DNA of 64,000 nucleotides from Hypomesus transpacificus (Eukaryota > Chordata > Actinopteri > Osmeriformes > Osmeridae). Position 1 is the stretch's first letter; each line of letters starts with the position of its first letter. Below are positions 10,225 through 23,274 of this stretch, piece after piece. The stretch lies in contig NC_061067.1 of NCBI RefSeq assembly GCF_021917145.1, positions 1,052,818-1,116,817 on the forward strand, read 5' to 3'. Under the pieces are notes generated by a model. It saw only the letters and a program-made list of their open reading frames with translations, was not told the origin of the DNA and searched no databases. The position numbers were made by a program, and so were the translations under genes.

Positions 10225-13200
10225 TGTTTATACACACACCTGGTCTGGATCCATGTGTCCTTCTCTTCTTGTCTCCTTGTGTCTTTGTACGGTCTGGGGT
10301 TGTGGTGTTGGCTGAACTAGCTGTACGTGTTGTTGCTCAGTGATGATTATCCTCCTTTGATCACGAAAGTGATGTGAAATTAAACGCACGTTCTATTTCA
10401 CCGGCGATCTGAGAGCGACTAGCACAAACTGCTGAGAAGTTCAAAGCACCCCACATATACCCTTTCATTGAGTATTTGAATTAACTATGATAATCATAGT
10501 TTTATGAATGAACTGGAGGGGTGGGTGCCAGGATAAGTGCCATGCTCTGTTTAGCAGGCGCTCAAACATCAGTAGTGACTCACCTCTACCATGACACACC
10601 CTCTTACCTCTCATTGATGAGCTAGACTTGCCCTTGATCTAGTTATGAAGGTTACATTGTGTACTTAGTACTGTGATGCATGAACTAAATAGGAGTGATT
10701 TTCTACCTTAGTAGCTGAATTGCTATGTTGCTTTGGCAGCAGGGGGCAGTGTGTATTAAGATATAGTGCACTCTCAATAAAACGAGTTCAAGGAAACTTC
10801 CTCGGACTTGGTGTAAAGCTGGTTAAACTCAAACACTTACAAAATGTGAACATTTCTTAGGGATCTGTCAATCAAGAGAATAATACAATAAATATCCCCC
10901 CTTTTGTTTCATCAAGTACAAATGAGCATTGGTGCTGCTTGCATCCTGCCTACAGTGTTGCCTTACGTGTTACCTTTGGATAGTGGGACTTTTGTCTTAA
11001 GCAATGTCTTGTAGGTCCAGCAATAGGTCGGTATACTCTGAGCAGGCGCTGTGTGTGTGTGTTGTAGGGACCACCCCTGTCCTATCTTGACGTGTGCTGT
11101 TTAATCAGTGGAGGCTGAATGGCTGACTGGGTATCTGACAAATATGTTATCTCATCCCTCTTCGGTACTTTACTCAATATTTACTCTAATTAGGAGCAGT
11201 TTGCAGAGATAGGAGCAGCAGCTGGGGAGAGTAAGAGGAGGGATGGTGTGTACTGAATCTCTACACAGATGACAGTGACAGGCTTGAAGGAGAGAGAGAA
11301 GAAAGAAAAAAATATGTTTAGATGGAATATTTTAGAAAATCAAATGGAAGCCTGTCATCATTCCCAGAGCCCCCTACACCAGTAATTTTGGGTACGCACA
11401 CCCACAAAGGTTTATATGTCCTCTTTGGTCTGCCCATGTCAAACATATCACTGCCCAACAACCTGAACAAACAGGATCAGGGGGCTCACAGAACCACCAT
11501 ATCATGACATCAATCACTGGGCAGGTGACGGCCAAAGCCACTATTGATCAGTGTAGACTGCAGTGGGCCTACATGGTACTCTGATAACAGCCAGGGGTGT
11601 TGGGAATCCGCCTGGTAAGTGTTCAGAGTGATGTTTACTTGTTGATGTCACTGATGAACTTTATATCCCGCGTGAAACTCCTGAATGTCGTAGTTTCAGT
11701 CCATCCATGGACTGCTGTGTGCCCTTACTAGTCCAAGTCAACCAGTCTATAAGTTATTTTGTGTGTGAATCTGCTCTCTCGGACAGGATAGGCCTTCATC
11801 TGGAGCACTGACCTATGGGAGTCACCGAAGGAGAAAAAAAGTAAACATTCAGAGAGAATGAGGGAGGAGGAGGAGAGATGGGATGAGTGGACAAAAGCAG
11901 TGTAGCACTTTGAGCTCCTTAATCACACATGTTTGACACACACAGATTGAGTCTGTCAACTAACCTAGCAGCATAAAGCAGTGGTATCGACTGTGTGTTA
12001 CACATTAACCGCACATACTTACAGCATACACACACAGACCTACGACTGATGCAAAGTGGGGAACATGCAGAGGTAGAGATTCCCCAAACCATCTCTCTAT
12101 TCGTCTTCTGTTGTACATTCTCAGTCTCCCCTGTAAACTGGGACGCACTGTCAGTGACTAAAGGTTCTCTTTGTGTCTAATGCAATGACATTGTTTGCGG
12201 GAGTGGGGAATAAATACAATAGAGATAGAACATCCCAGGCCAAACACTATCTCTGTGGCTGATAGGTAGAGAGATACTCTATGCGAGTTGGTGGTTATCA
12301 GTAGAGACCATGGCCATACACAGATACGGGGCCCACTATTGATCCTGTCCCTGGCTGGGGGGGCGGGGGGGGGGGGACCGGACAGGGCCCGATGCAGGTT
12401 GATAACCATGTCAACTGACCCAGGTCCGCTGACCCAAAGCGTGGGAGGGTGCAGAGGTAACGCCCTGGGCTTCTCAATAGGCCTCATTCAGAAAATTCAG
12501 TCAAAGGTTTCACATGAGATCATGACATGGACATATTTGGCTGGTATCTAATGTTTACCCTACAGGTAGATAGTCCCATTGGATTGTCAACTTCTCTCCT
12601 TGCCATTAATGAGTCCCTATTCCATCCTGGTCATTTTAGTACTAAATCCTAAAGAATAAACTAATTATTAACTATAGCCTCCATGTTTATCTATTAATCA
12701 CATGAATAAAAAAAATATAGGTCTATTGTAAAGGACTTTGTTCAGACATGTTGATTTGACCCGGATGCTAAGAATGTATTGAGAGTTAGTTTTGTAAAGG
12801 GTATGTGGGTTAAAAAAGATCACACAAGGACAAGTTTTAAATGAGACTAGTCTTCTATAAATTACAACAGACAGGACTGTATTGGGAAGTTGATAAGATT
12901 GCAACTAGTGCTGTAAATTCCACGTGAGTGAGATGAACAGAGACAGTCTCTAAACTTAGACTACACACAGACGGTAGGCAGAAACTGCAAGGAGCCTGGC
13001 TGACAGCTTTAAAGCCCAAATCAATCACCGTGTAAGGCAAGCCCGTAGACCGTAAAACACACAAAACCATTCCATATAAATGATCAATGAACGATCAAAC
13101 GGAACTGATAGCAAGTCCTATGCTAGGTTGATGCGGACTTTTTGTTACCGAAATCAGTCTCTGTACATTCAACCTTAATTAAAGCTACGAGTTTATTTAC

Positions 13201-13531
13201 TGATCAAAACACTACCACAAATGGGATTGCATCTCTCCTTTACATGGTCGCCCATCAAATAAAAACTGGTGGGCAGCACTTTTCCCAGTAAATGTAAATT
13301 AAGAAAATTGGTTCAACGGTCAAATTAAATGATAACTTTTTGAAGTGAAATGGCTCCAGATTTCCCACTTCAGGCTGTTAAGTTTCAGTATCGTCACCTC
13401 TTAAGAAAAACTAATTGGTATGACCCAATACAATAAATTATCTACAGGTGTGTCGCTTGGGGTAGTCCGTTAAACGTTCTGCCCCTTGTTTTGTTGTTGG
13501 TTATAACACGATCATCTTTTCAGTTCTAAAG
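10225..13531. other. rpl21-gtf3a intergenic region without a recognised gene
   Basis: About 3.3 kb of moderately AT-rich sequence contains only short, unrelated open frames. In human RASL11A lies here; I see no small-GTPase motif (GxxxxGKS/T, DxxG, NKxD) in either strand's open frames. A G/C-rich homopolymer patch sits near 12356-12376. The last bases (about 13510-13523) form a pyrimidine-rich stretch ending in CAG just before the gtf3a ATG, so an upstream 5' UTR exon is likely. Confidence 0.55.
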
Positions 13532-16020
13532 ATGGGAGAAAGGTTACAAAACCAGAGAACATTTGCATGTTCATTTGTAAATTGTGAGAGCACATTTAGT
13601 AAATCATGGAAATTACAGGCCCATCTTTGCAAGCACACTGGTCTGGTGAGTAAGATGTCTTGAACTCCTATCTGCTTCACTCCAGTTAAAACAGCTGAAC
13701 ATGGCGATAGCGGGGAAAAATGTTGTAAAATATCATTGCGTGGTTCTTTTGGTCGATCCTTAGGGGATGGCTTGTGTAATTATTGCCGTTTTCTTATTTT
13801 AACAACACAGAAACCATTCTCTTGCGAGACATGTGAAAAGAGCTTCTGTACCCGCTACCAACTCACTAGACATCAGTTGAGCCACAGTGGAGAGAAGCCG
13901 TTCAAGTGAGCCTCTAGAAACTTTGCATTTCCTGTAATGACATGTAGTTGTGTGCAATGACCTTCCCCGTTCCATAACATGAGGCTTCTTCAACTGGTGA
14001 TGTCTTGCTGTGAATAGACATCCTTAACCTACAACTTTCCCTACTGTCAATCTGTTTTCTGCAGATGCTTAGCAGAAGGCTGCCTTGAGGCCTTTACCAC
14101 TCATTCCAGCATGAAAAACCACATGACTCGGATTCACCAACACCAGGAGAAACGCTTCAAGGTGAATGACACCAACACCTTGGTCTCCTGTATATTTCTG
14201 AATACACATGGGAACATTTTCTATCATTGGGGAGTCGACCGACCGGCCTGATCTTTCCTTACACAGCAAATTCAGTGTTAATTTAAAACCAGGTGTATTA
14301 TTTTACTGAGAGTTTGCATAGGCCCACGTGATGATCCTGGTGTTAAATGAACACTTATGCTGTCTCGTGATGCTGTGTAGGAGAATGTACAGCTGCATAA
14401 TACTGTTGATGACTCATGTGTTGGAAACTTTTTACTCATACTGAAGTGCTAAGGCTCCCTGCTTTGTTTTAGTGCGACCATCTGGGCTGTGGGAAGGATT
14501 TCAAAAAGAAATATCAACTGAACACTCACAAGTGTGAGCACTCCCAGCTTCTTCCTTTTCAGTGAGTATCAGAATCAGAATGGGATTTATTTGCCATGAA
14601 AGTTTGCACAGACAAGGAATTTGCTTTGGCAGGAAGGTGCGTACAATAAACGTATAGGAATCTTAAATTTAAATATGTGGTTTAACTATACTAAAACTAG
14701 CAGTACTAAGTGGAATACAATAAAATAAATATTTATTTTTAGGCCGCGTGAGTATGACCCACGGTGCCTTCTCTGCATGCGGCCAGATCTGCGCACGTTT
14801 GAACATATTTCTGCTCGTTTTCAGCTGCAACGCGGAGGGCTGTAAGAGAGAGTTTCCTACTTCAAGAAAGCTACGGTTCCACGAGAAGGTTCACAGAGGT
14901 GAGTTGCTGTGGGCCTCTTGGATTCGATAATGACCACCGGAGTGGCAGGAACGTGTTTGGAGAATTCATTGGGTTGTTGTTGGATTCCAGGTTACCCATG
15001 TGAGGTGGAGGGTTGTGTCTTCCAGGGGAAAACCTGGACTGACTATCAGAAACACAGAAAGGAACACAGAGGTGTGTACATGCATCACCTATAGATTTTC
15101 TGCTACATTTACATTTAGTCATTTAGCAGACGCTCTTATCCAGAGCGACTTACAGTAAGTACAGGGACATTCCCCCCGAGGCAAGTAGGGTGAAGCCCAA
15201 GGACACATCATGTGGCGTGGCGGGGAATCGATCCGGCAACCTTCTGATTACTAGCCCGTCTCCCTCACCGCTCAGCCATCTGACTCCCTGCTAGCCTGTG
15301 ATTTGGATTTTTGTTGTTGTTTGCCAAAACTAAAAAAAAAAATGCAAAATACCTTTCATTTGAGTGTGTACCCATGGCTTGACTGCCTATATAAATGTCA
15401 CCATATTGGGATACTCTTCTCATTGACTGTTTCTGTCTTCAGTCCGACTGCAGTGTGATGGCTGTCGTAAACAGTTCTGGGAGGCTTGGTTTTTGCACCT
15501 GCACAAACTGTGGGTCCACTCGGGGGAAAGACGGCTGTTCCGGTGCTCCGAGGAGGGCTGTGAGAGAACTTTCACCACACGCTTCAACCTGGACAGCCAC
15601 GTGACTGGAGAGCATGAACACAAGAAGGACTTCCCCTGTAGCCATCCAGGATGTGGCAAAAGCTTTGTGATGAGGGTGGGCTCTTGTATTTGTGTGTGTG
15701 GGCTTGATTTTAAAATCTTTAGATGCAGAACCTTTCTGAAATAAAGCAATCTTTCTCAGGAGAGCTTGAGGCGACATGGTGTGATGCATGATCCTGAAAA
15801 GAAAAAGCTGGTGAAGCAGGTAAAATTGGTGGCCAGATTAAAATGAAATGTTTTTTTGTTTTTGTTTAAACATCCCTTGGTTTTTCTGCAGAAATCACAG
15901 CGTCAAAAGAAGTCCACCACCACGAAGACTAGCGACTCAGTGACGAGGTCAACACAGGCAGTAACCAGTGGACTAGCTGGCAAGCTACGCAACACCAGTC
16001 TGGTAGACTGCACTCCATGA
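13532..16020 (+). CDS. gtf3a: Transcription factor IIIA (5S rRNA gene activator), nine C2H2 fingers, complete
   Basis: TFIIIA binds the internal control region of 5S rRNA genes and 5S RNA itself. Exons are 13532-13645, 13811-13905, 14065-14161, 14473-14561, 14825-14898, 14991-15071, 15443-15675, 15760-15819 and 15892-16020; the sum is 972 nt (323 aa) in frame. Nine C2H2 fingers can be read in order, from [19 protein letters not shown] through the short finger 7 ([19 protein letters not shown]) to [19 protein letters not shown], matching the TFIIIA count and spacing. A short basic Lys/Ser/Thr-rich tail follows and is shorter than in human (365 aa). The ATG lies nine bases after a CAG acceptor-like site, so the 5' UTR is probably split. 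A retroelement fragment (14565-14650) and a SINE (15103-15285) sit in introns. Confidence 0.95.
14565..14650 (+). repeat. Dispersed retroelement fragment (ATCAGAATGGGATTTATT type)
   Basis: The stretch TATCAGAATCAGAATGGGAT followed by TTATTTGCCATGAAAGTTTG and ACAAGGAATTTGCTTTGG is a motif string I know as widely dispersed in teleost genomes. It lies in gtf3a intron 4 just after the splice donor. Family not assigned. Confidence 0.5.
15103..15285 (-). mobile_element. tRNA-headed SINE, copy 2 (gtf3a intron)
   Basis: Same family as copy 1, antisense to gtf3a. The head at the right end reads (minus strand) GGCTGAGCGGTGAGGGAGAC and GGATCGATTCCCCG. The body is slightly shorter in the GGCAAGGCACTTCACC segment, as if a few bases have been lost. 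Confidence 0.85.
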
Positions 16021-16269
16021 TGTGTTCTGTATGAAGGGTTCAAGGATGGGCTGTTCCATTCACTCCATACATATTTTCAGTTCTAAAGTTTACAAATTGT
16101 TTTCTTTTAGTTTACTTATTTTCTTTACTAAATACAGTATAGAAATAAACTCACTACTGCAAAGTAACAGCCTGGCATGTTCTATAATAATGTGGTTCTC
16201 TTGCATGTGCGCACACACAAAATTAGGCAACGGGTAGAATAAGTCATGGGTCCTTTGTGGGAACTTTTT

Positions 16270-16275
16270 AATAAA
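16270..16275 (+). other. gtf3a: gtf3a poly(A) signal
   Basis: AATAAA lies 250 nt after the gtf3a stop codon. The lnx2 3' UTR comes from the other strand just beyond, so the two genes are convergent and their 3' ends may overlap. Confidence 0.5.
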
Positions 16276-16938
16276 CAAACAGCATAATACACATTCACAC
16301 ACGTATAAAAGTCCAGCGTAACGGACGGCTGGTCGTCATGGTGATGAGGCCTAAGGCTGTGTCCTGGGGGTGTGGCTTGAGCCCCGAGCACGTAAGGCCT
16401 GGGGACAATTCAGCTGGATGCAACGCGTACTATACTGCAGATACATATGGGTTATAGTTTGTATTTATATACATTTTTAGTTATTCTACTTTGACGAGAA
16501 AAAAAATCATACAGACTTTGATCTATGCAGTGCGTTTGGTGTTCTAGAACGTTGCGTCCACCTGAATACACCCCTGGTTTGTATTGCAGTCCAAAGAAGC
16601 ACTACTGCTGTATGACTGTCTTCCAGTGACGCCCCTCTCTCCCTGCACTAAAGGAGAGGGGCCAGCATGACCATATGAACACAGCAGTGTCTCAATATGT
16701 GTGAGAGTGGGGGGGGGGGCAGTCTGTCATGAGGCATGGCACGGCACAGTCAGTCCAGCCTTGTCTGATGTGATCTGGCCTGGTTGGGTCTGAGACTAGA
16801 CCATTCTAGTGTAGTTTGGTCCTGTTGTAGTCTAGTATGGCACAGTCTAGCCTGATTCAGCGGTCTGGCATGGGATTTCCATATCTAGAGCATATCTTGG
16901 CTTAGTGGTGGTGTGGTGGGGGCCTGGTTGGGGTCCAG

Positions 16939-19900
16939 CTACGCCAGGCTGCCAGGCCAGGACACCACGGTTAGAGCCACACGGCTACGCTGCTCCTTCA
17001 GCATCGGTACCAGAGCAGAGTGGCTCATGCCTGCTGTCGACAGCCCGTTAACGGCCACAATCATGTCCCCGCACCTGAAAGGCAAAGAGGACAAAACGAT
17101 ATTGAACCTCAGGGTTTCACGCAGAAAATGTTAGTCAAGGTGGTAGGGTGAGATTTGCAGATAATTTTTTTTAAATAAATGTTACTACGTTGACAACGTA
17201 GTCAAGGCGGCAGGCGTGTGTTGTTAAGGCGGCCGCCTTAACTGCAAAGTGCTGCGGGAAACCCTCAAGCTATAACTGTAGCACATTGTACTTCAGACAT
17301 GAATTTATATGAGTGACGATGTACAATGCTAAGTGAAATAACAACTGTACGTTTTAAAACGTTTTTTTGTTGTTGTTAAAGTTCTGTGCTATTGAGTGAC
17401 TGCTTATCAGTGAACAGATCAAAGAGGCCATGCGTTTTTTAATCTTTGACATTCCCAATCACTTACTTGAGACGTCCATCGTAGTAGGCAGGGGTTCCCA
17501 GGACAATGGTCTTGATAAAGAATGCCTGGTTGCCATGGTTTTCCTCGAATCCCCCAACAATGCTAAACCCCCAGCTCCCAGGATGGTTTCTACGCAACAC
17601 GATCTCATGACTACTGTGGAGGTAGCTGTAGGGAGGACATAGAGGATAAAAATGAGCCCGATTTTTAGTCGGGGGAGGGAGGAAGAGAGAAGAAAGAGGG
17701 AGAGAGGAGAGTTTGAGGTCGTCCTCTGCATGTCAGACAGAGGACTGAGGCACCGGGGCTCATGAATCCACATCGCTCTCAGATGATAATCGTAGGGAGC
17801 GTGTAGGGAGTCAGATGGCTGAGTGGTGAGGGAGTCGGGCTAGTAATCAGAAGGTTGCCGGATCGATTCCCCGCCGTGCCAAAATGACGTTGTGTCCTTG
17901 GGCAAGGCACTTCACCCTACTTGCTTCGGGGGGAATGTCCCTGTACTTACTGTAAGTCGCTCTGGATAAGAGCGTCTGCTAAAATGACTAAATGTAAATG
18001 TAAATAATCCACAGCTGTTGATGTTTATATCACAGTTCGGCCAAACAAACAGAAAGATAATCCCGTGTATGAACAGCCACCTTACGTAATAAACACTCCC
18101 TCTTTTTTTTTTTTTATTACACACGCATTCACCAACACACAAACAAAATCCACGATTGATACGGGAAGTCCACATGCTCAGTTGATACTGGCAAACGCAC
18201 GTCTCCTCCCCACGTCTTCAAACGGACTATGCCTGTACTAACCCAGGTGAGATGGCAAAGAACATCCTGTAAAAATGTACAGAAAACATCCATGGGAACA
18301 ACCAGTCTCCCTCTCATCCTCCTTACCTGGGCAGGCCCAGCCACATGACCCAGGAGGGGGACCAGCTGGCATCGTAGTCGCTGTCGTGAGTGTGGCAGTG
18401 TGGGGGCAGCAGCTGGTCCTCTGGGGTCTGACCCAGACCCGGCTCCTCCACCATGCTGACCTCCAGGGCCCTCAGCTGGACAGAGCAGGACGCCGCGCTG
18501 GCCTTCAGGGTGCCCACTGCCTCGCCGTGGCTCCGGTAGGTGAGATCCTGCCCGTTGATACTCAGGAGCACATCACCTGGTGGAGGAGCATGGGGGGCGA
18601 GGGAGGAGGAGGGGGGAGGGGTGGTCAAACACAAAAGACGATAGTAATCCTATCTATGGAGGGTTTATGGATGGCAAATCCCCTCAGGGCAAATGATCCG
18701 CTCACCTCTTTTGATCCGGCCGTCCCTGGACAGGCAGCCGTGGGGCTGGACGCTGGTCACAAAGATGGGCAGCTCGCCGCTCTTGCTGCCCCGCCCCCCC
18801 GCCACAGTCATCCCCAGGGACTCCTGAGGCTCTTTCTTCACAGTGATGTGTTTCTCCTTACAGGTGACACACTGGGACAGATCCTGCACACGCACACACA
18901 GGTGCACACACACACACACACGCACACCGAGAAGGACAAGATACATGTTGGAAGTGCAAAAACAGGCACTTCGATTATCGCATTGTATTTTATGACTTTA
19001 TGATTCTGTGCTGTATATTTTTCTATTCTGCTTCCTCTACTCCCATTCTATTTTTGGTTTTGTTATTGTACGGCACCTTGCAACCCTGGTTTTGAAAGGC
19101 GCTTTATACATTTAATTTACTTACTTACCCAGCAACATTAGTTCTAGAGTAGAACTCGAGTCATTCTACTCACTCTGTGGGTGCTGGCCCGTGACAGGTG
19201 GATAGGAACAGGGCTGGGGGTGGAGCTATGATGGTGATGGTGATTAGGGAGGAAGTGGTCAAGGCAGTAGTCTCTGCTGGAGGTGGAGCTAGGTGGTGGG
19301 GGTGGGGTTTGCTTGGTAGGACGTCCAATCAGCAGATGGACTCTCTCACCACTGGCCTGTAGGGTAATAGAACGGGACTAACTGTATGACAAAACTTCTG
19401 TTGTCCAGATAACACGCACTAATCCACCACTATCTGGTTTGATTTACATTGATATCTAATCTATTGACACACCCCTGCCTTCCTGCACCTGTCTTTATAA
19501 ACAATATACAAATATTAATACTAATACTGAAGTGGCTGTAGCAGTCAGTATAACCCACCTGTATGATCTGAGCGGCTTGTTCTGGAGTGCCATGGCGCAG
19601 ATCCTGCTCGTTGACGGCCAGCACGCGGTCGTTACCGCACAGCCGGCCGTCCTTAGCGGCGAGCCCCCCCTCCAGCAGGTCCAGCACAAACACCCCGGCC
19701 TCATCCGTCCTCCGGACCAGCTTGATGCCCAGCTGCTCCGACGAATCCCGCTTGTGGAGGGTGATCCTCAGGTTAGCGGGGCTGGAGGGGGCTCCCTCGG
19801 GGGTGGAGCAGGGGGCGTGGGGCACGGCCGGGGTGGTGCCGGAGGAGGGCGCGGCCCGGGAGGCACAGCGGCGCTCCCGCAGCACCGTCAGCTGCAGGGT

Positions 19901-20619
19901 GGTGCACGGGCGGGCCAGGGTGGAGCGGGCCAAGCTGTGGGGCACGTTGCTGATGTCCACATTGTTCACCTGAGGAGGAGGCGCACGTGAGAGGAGGAGG
20001 TATAGGGGGAAACCAGCTGGAAAGGCTGGACATGGACACCCCTGAGCGCTACTCCTCACCTGCAGGATCTGATCCCCGGCCAGCAGCCTACCGTCACGAG
20101 CGATCACCCCTTCACGGTACACTTCCTGGATCACTATGTTGATGAGCGGAGTCTCGTTGCCCCCGACGATGCTGATGCCCAGCTCCACATAGGGGTTGGC
20201 CCGGTGGACCTCTATGCTGGTGATCTCCCCCTCAGGGAGAGAGGGCAGCTTCACACAGCCTGGAGGACACACACACACATTAACGCTCACGCTGCCATCC
20301 AAAAAAAGGTGTTTCAAGGAGTCTGGAGATTAAACACAGGCAAAAGCTCCGCCCATACCTTCTTCTGCAGAGAGGGGCGGAGACCCGGGGCAGTCCCACC
20401 CTGAGGAGGCGGAGCTAACCGAGCGCAGTAAGTGGATGCAAGGATTACTGAGGGGACGCTTCACTCTGGGGACGACGCACTCTGACCCCACCACGCCTTC
20501 ACAGAGACGGAGACGGTCAGTAATGCGACTTTAAAACACTTCAACTTTCACCCCTCTCTCTCCCTCCCTCCCACCTCTCTCTCTTTCTCTCTCCCTCCCA
20601 CTTGTCTCTCTCTCTCTTT

Positions 20620-20678
<59 letters not shown>

Positions 20679-23237
20679 AAACACACACTCTCTTTCTCTC
20701 TCTCTCGCCCCCCCCCCCCCCCCAGTCTGGGTGAGTTAACTCACTGTCCTCCTCAGTGCTCTCCTCGAAGGCAGGGTTGTCCAGGCCCGGTTCATCGGTC
20801 CACATGGGCACACTGCTGCCGGCTGTGGAGGCCCCCCCGGGGGGCGAGGGGGAGCTGTCCCTCAGGTCAGTCTGGGGGGACCGGGGGGACCTGGGGGGGC
20901 TGATGACCATGGCTCCCTCCTCCCTACTCTCACAGCGAGGACCCTCTACGGCCGTCTGTGGAGAGCGCATACCTGGACACCTGCAGACACAGTGACATCA
21001 CGGTATTCACACTGACTTGCTGTGACATCAGGTGAAGCATTGGACGTGCAGGACCACGATCACAAGCAGGAGAGAGAGAGAGAGACAGAGAGAGAGAGAG
21101 ACAGAGAGAGACAGAGAGACAGAGACAGAGATACAGACAGACAGTGAGAGAGAGAGACATGTGGGATAGACAAAGGGAGACAGACATGGCATCTGAGCTA
21201 AAAACCTCATGCTGTTGTCTTCCTCCATCTCCCAGTCTTTCACCCAGCCTAGGCTACAGAGAGACTGTTGAATGTCTCCTAGAGCAGATCCAAAGCACCA
21301 ATTGGCTGATCTGCCCTTCACATGCTCACCTGTTTTTGACTGGCCCTCAAGTGGGATCAGGAACGCTGTCCTGTTCTGGGATGTAATCTAGTGGCTGGTA
21401 AATACGTTTTACCAACACCATACAAAGTGAATAAAGCCTATAGACAAAGCTAATCGTCAAATTAGCTCCTCTCATCCCATCCATCACTGGCTTACTGGCC
21501 TTCAGTCTGGGGAGGAGAGTCCATGTGCAATGGGGGCTTAATCTCTCCCCTAGTACAGAGCAGGAAGCAAGTCTACACCAACATGACCCAATGGATCCTT
21601 AATCTCACTGCCCAGCAGCGACCAAGGCTCATATCCAGCACCTACTGGATGTAGACTGCTCAGGGTGGGTGGCTGCACAAGCAGTGGCACTTTGGTAGAG
21701 ATCTGGGCATCTTCTTGGAGTTCTTACCGAAGACCTAGCTCACGTTTAGACGGCAAAGATCCCAGTTACAAAACTGGAAATGGGAACAGGACTAGATTAA
21801 GTTGGACTATGCAGGGCTGGAATATAATGGACTGGACTGGACTAGACTGGACTAGACTGGTCTGGGCTATGCTGGGCTCATATGGATCCTTAGTCCAAAC
21901 AGATTCCTAAGGAAAATCCTTTTAAGAGTCAGCAACAGCTTCTTAGAGAGATCTTGTTAGCTTGAGCTTGTTAATGTAAAGCCCCTTGAGAACTTGATGT
22001 TTGATTGCTGGAAGGTTCCCACACCTTTTGACCGATGGTATAATATCACTAGAAACCAAATTTGAATTACAAATACATACCTTTATTGCATATATGTTAT
22101 GTTCTTAAAGCCAGAATAAAATATGGCATTGACACACAGCTGGAACTTTTCAAATTCTAGAAATTTCCTTAATTTCCACCATTTAAAAACGTTAACATTG
22201 CCAATGCCCCTGTTCCCATGACGATGGGAACCCAGGAGCGAGCAGGTGTCCAAACAGAAGGGAGTCTTTTCTCAGTGACAGATATGTGGATCACAGAGAA
22301 TCTCATTCAAGTTTGCTCCCTGACCTGCAGTGTTAGAATCTCCGTCTGACTGCTCACCAGTTACTCAATCTCCTCATTACAAACTCATACAAACCTCATA
22401 CAAGTAAAACTTTTGACCCATCACAGCTGATACTATATTTCTACCAATATCTACAGTATATTTTACTTTATATTAAACACCCTCTCTTGCTAAAATATAC
22501 GCAACAAACGCTCCTACCCAGCTTAGCACCTGCAAGCACCCAATCGCCACATACCCCCACATGCACTCTGAGGGCGGGGGGTGGAAGCTGTGTTTGGGGC
22601 GACTGAAACCACTTGACATCTAGTTGGCTCTCACTCACCACAAGTCCGGGTTTCCCTTTGCCGTTTCACAGAAGAAGTGGTTAAAAAGATCTCTGGAATT
22701 GAAGTTGCTCAGCATGGTTGCAGAGAACATGGAGTCTTTGTCGGCCAACACATGACCAGGTAACCACTAATCCCTCATCACATGACCTGCTGGGCCAAAT
22801 AATCCTCTACGCGGTCTCACAACAGCCAGTCCCTGAAGAGTATGTGGACACTGATGCTAAGTATATCCCTATAGGATTCAGATTTGTGCTATGCTGTGAA
22901 GTTTTCCAGAACAACTATTCTGACAAGCCCTCTTTGCACCATAATAATAATAATAATATCTGGTTTACAAGGGTTAGGTTATTTGGTTTGCAAGGTATTA
23001 CATGGTCAAGCATACAAATATGTTTCATATTCATTTTGAAAACAGACGTTTTCAGTCTGTTGCGCTTGTAGAAGTGTTATATGCATACATTATATGCAGT
23101 TCCCTGATTTCCACATGTGTGTGTTAATCTATAATTTACTCTACACTGTGTCTATGTTTAACCGTCAATGTCGTCTGAAAGAGCAGTTGCCGTGACAGTC
23201 ACTTTAAAATGGTGTCGCTTTCATGTGTCTGTCTCTC

Positions 23238-23274
<37 letters not shown>

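Noticed and set aside
17224-17240. Palindrome TAAGGCGGCCGCCTTA as a protein-binding site
   Set aside because: It sits in sequence that looks like a degraded interspersed repeat; a palindrome alone is not enough to call a site.
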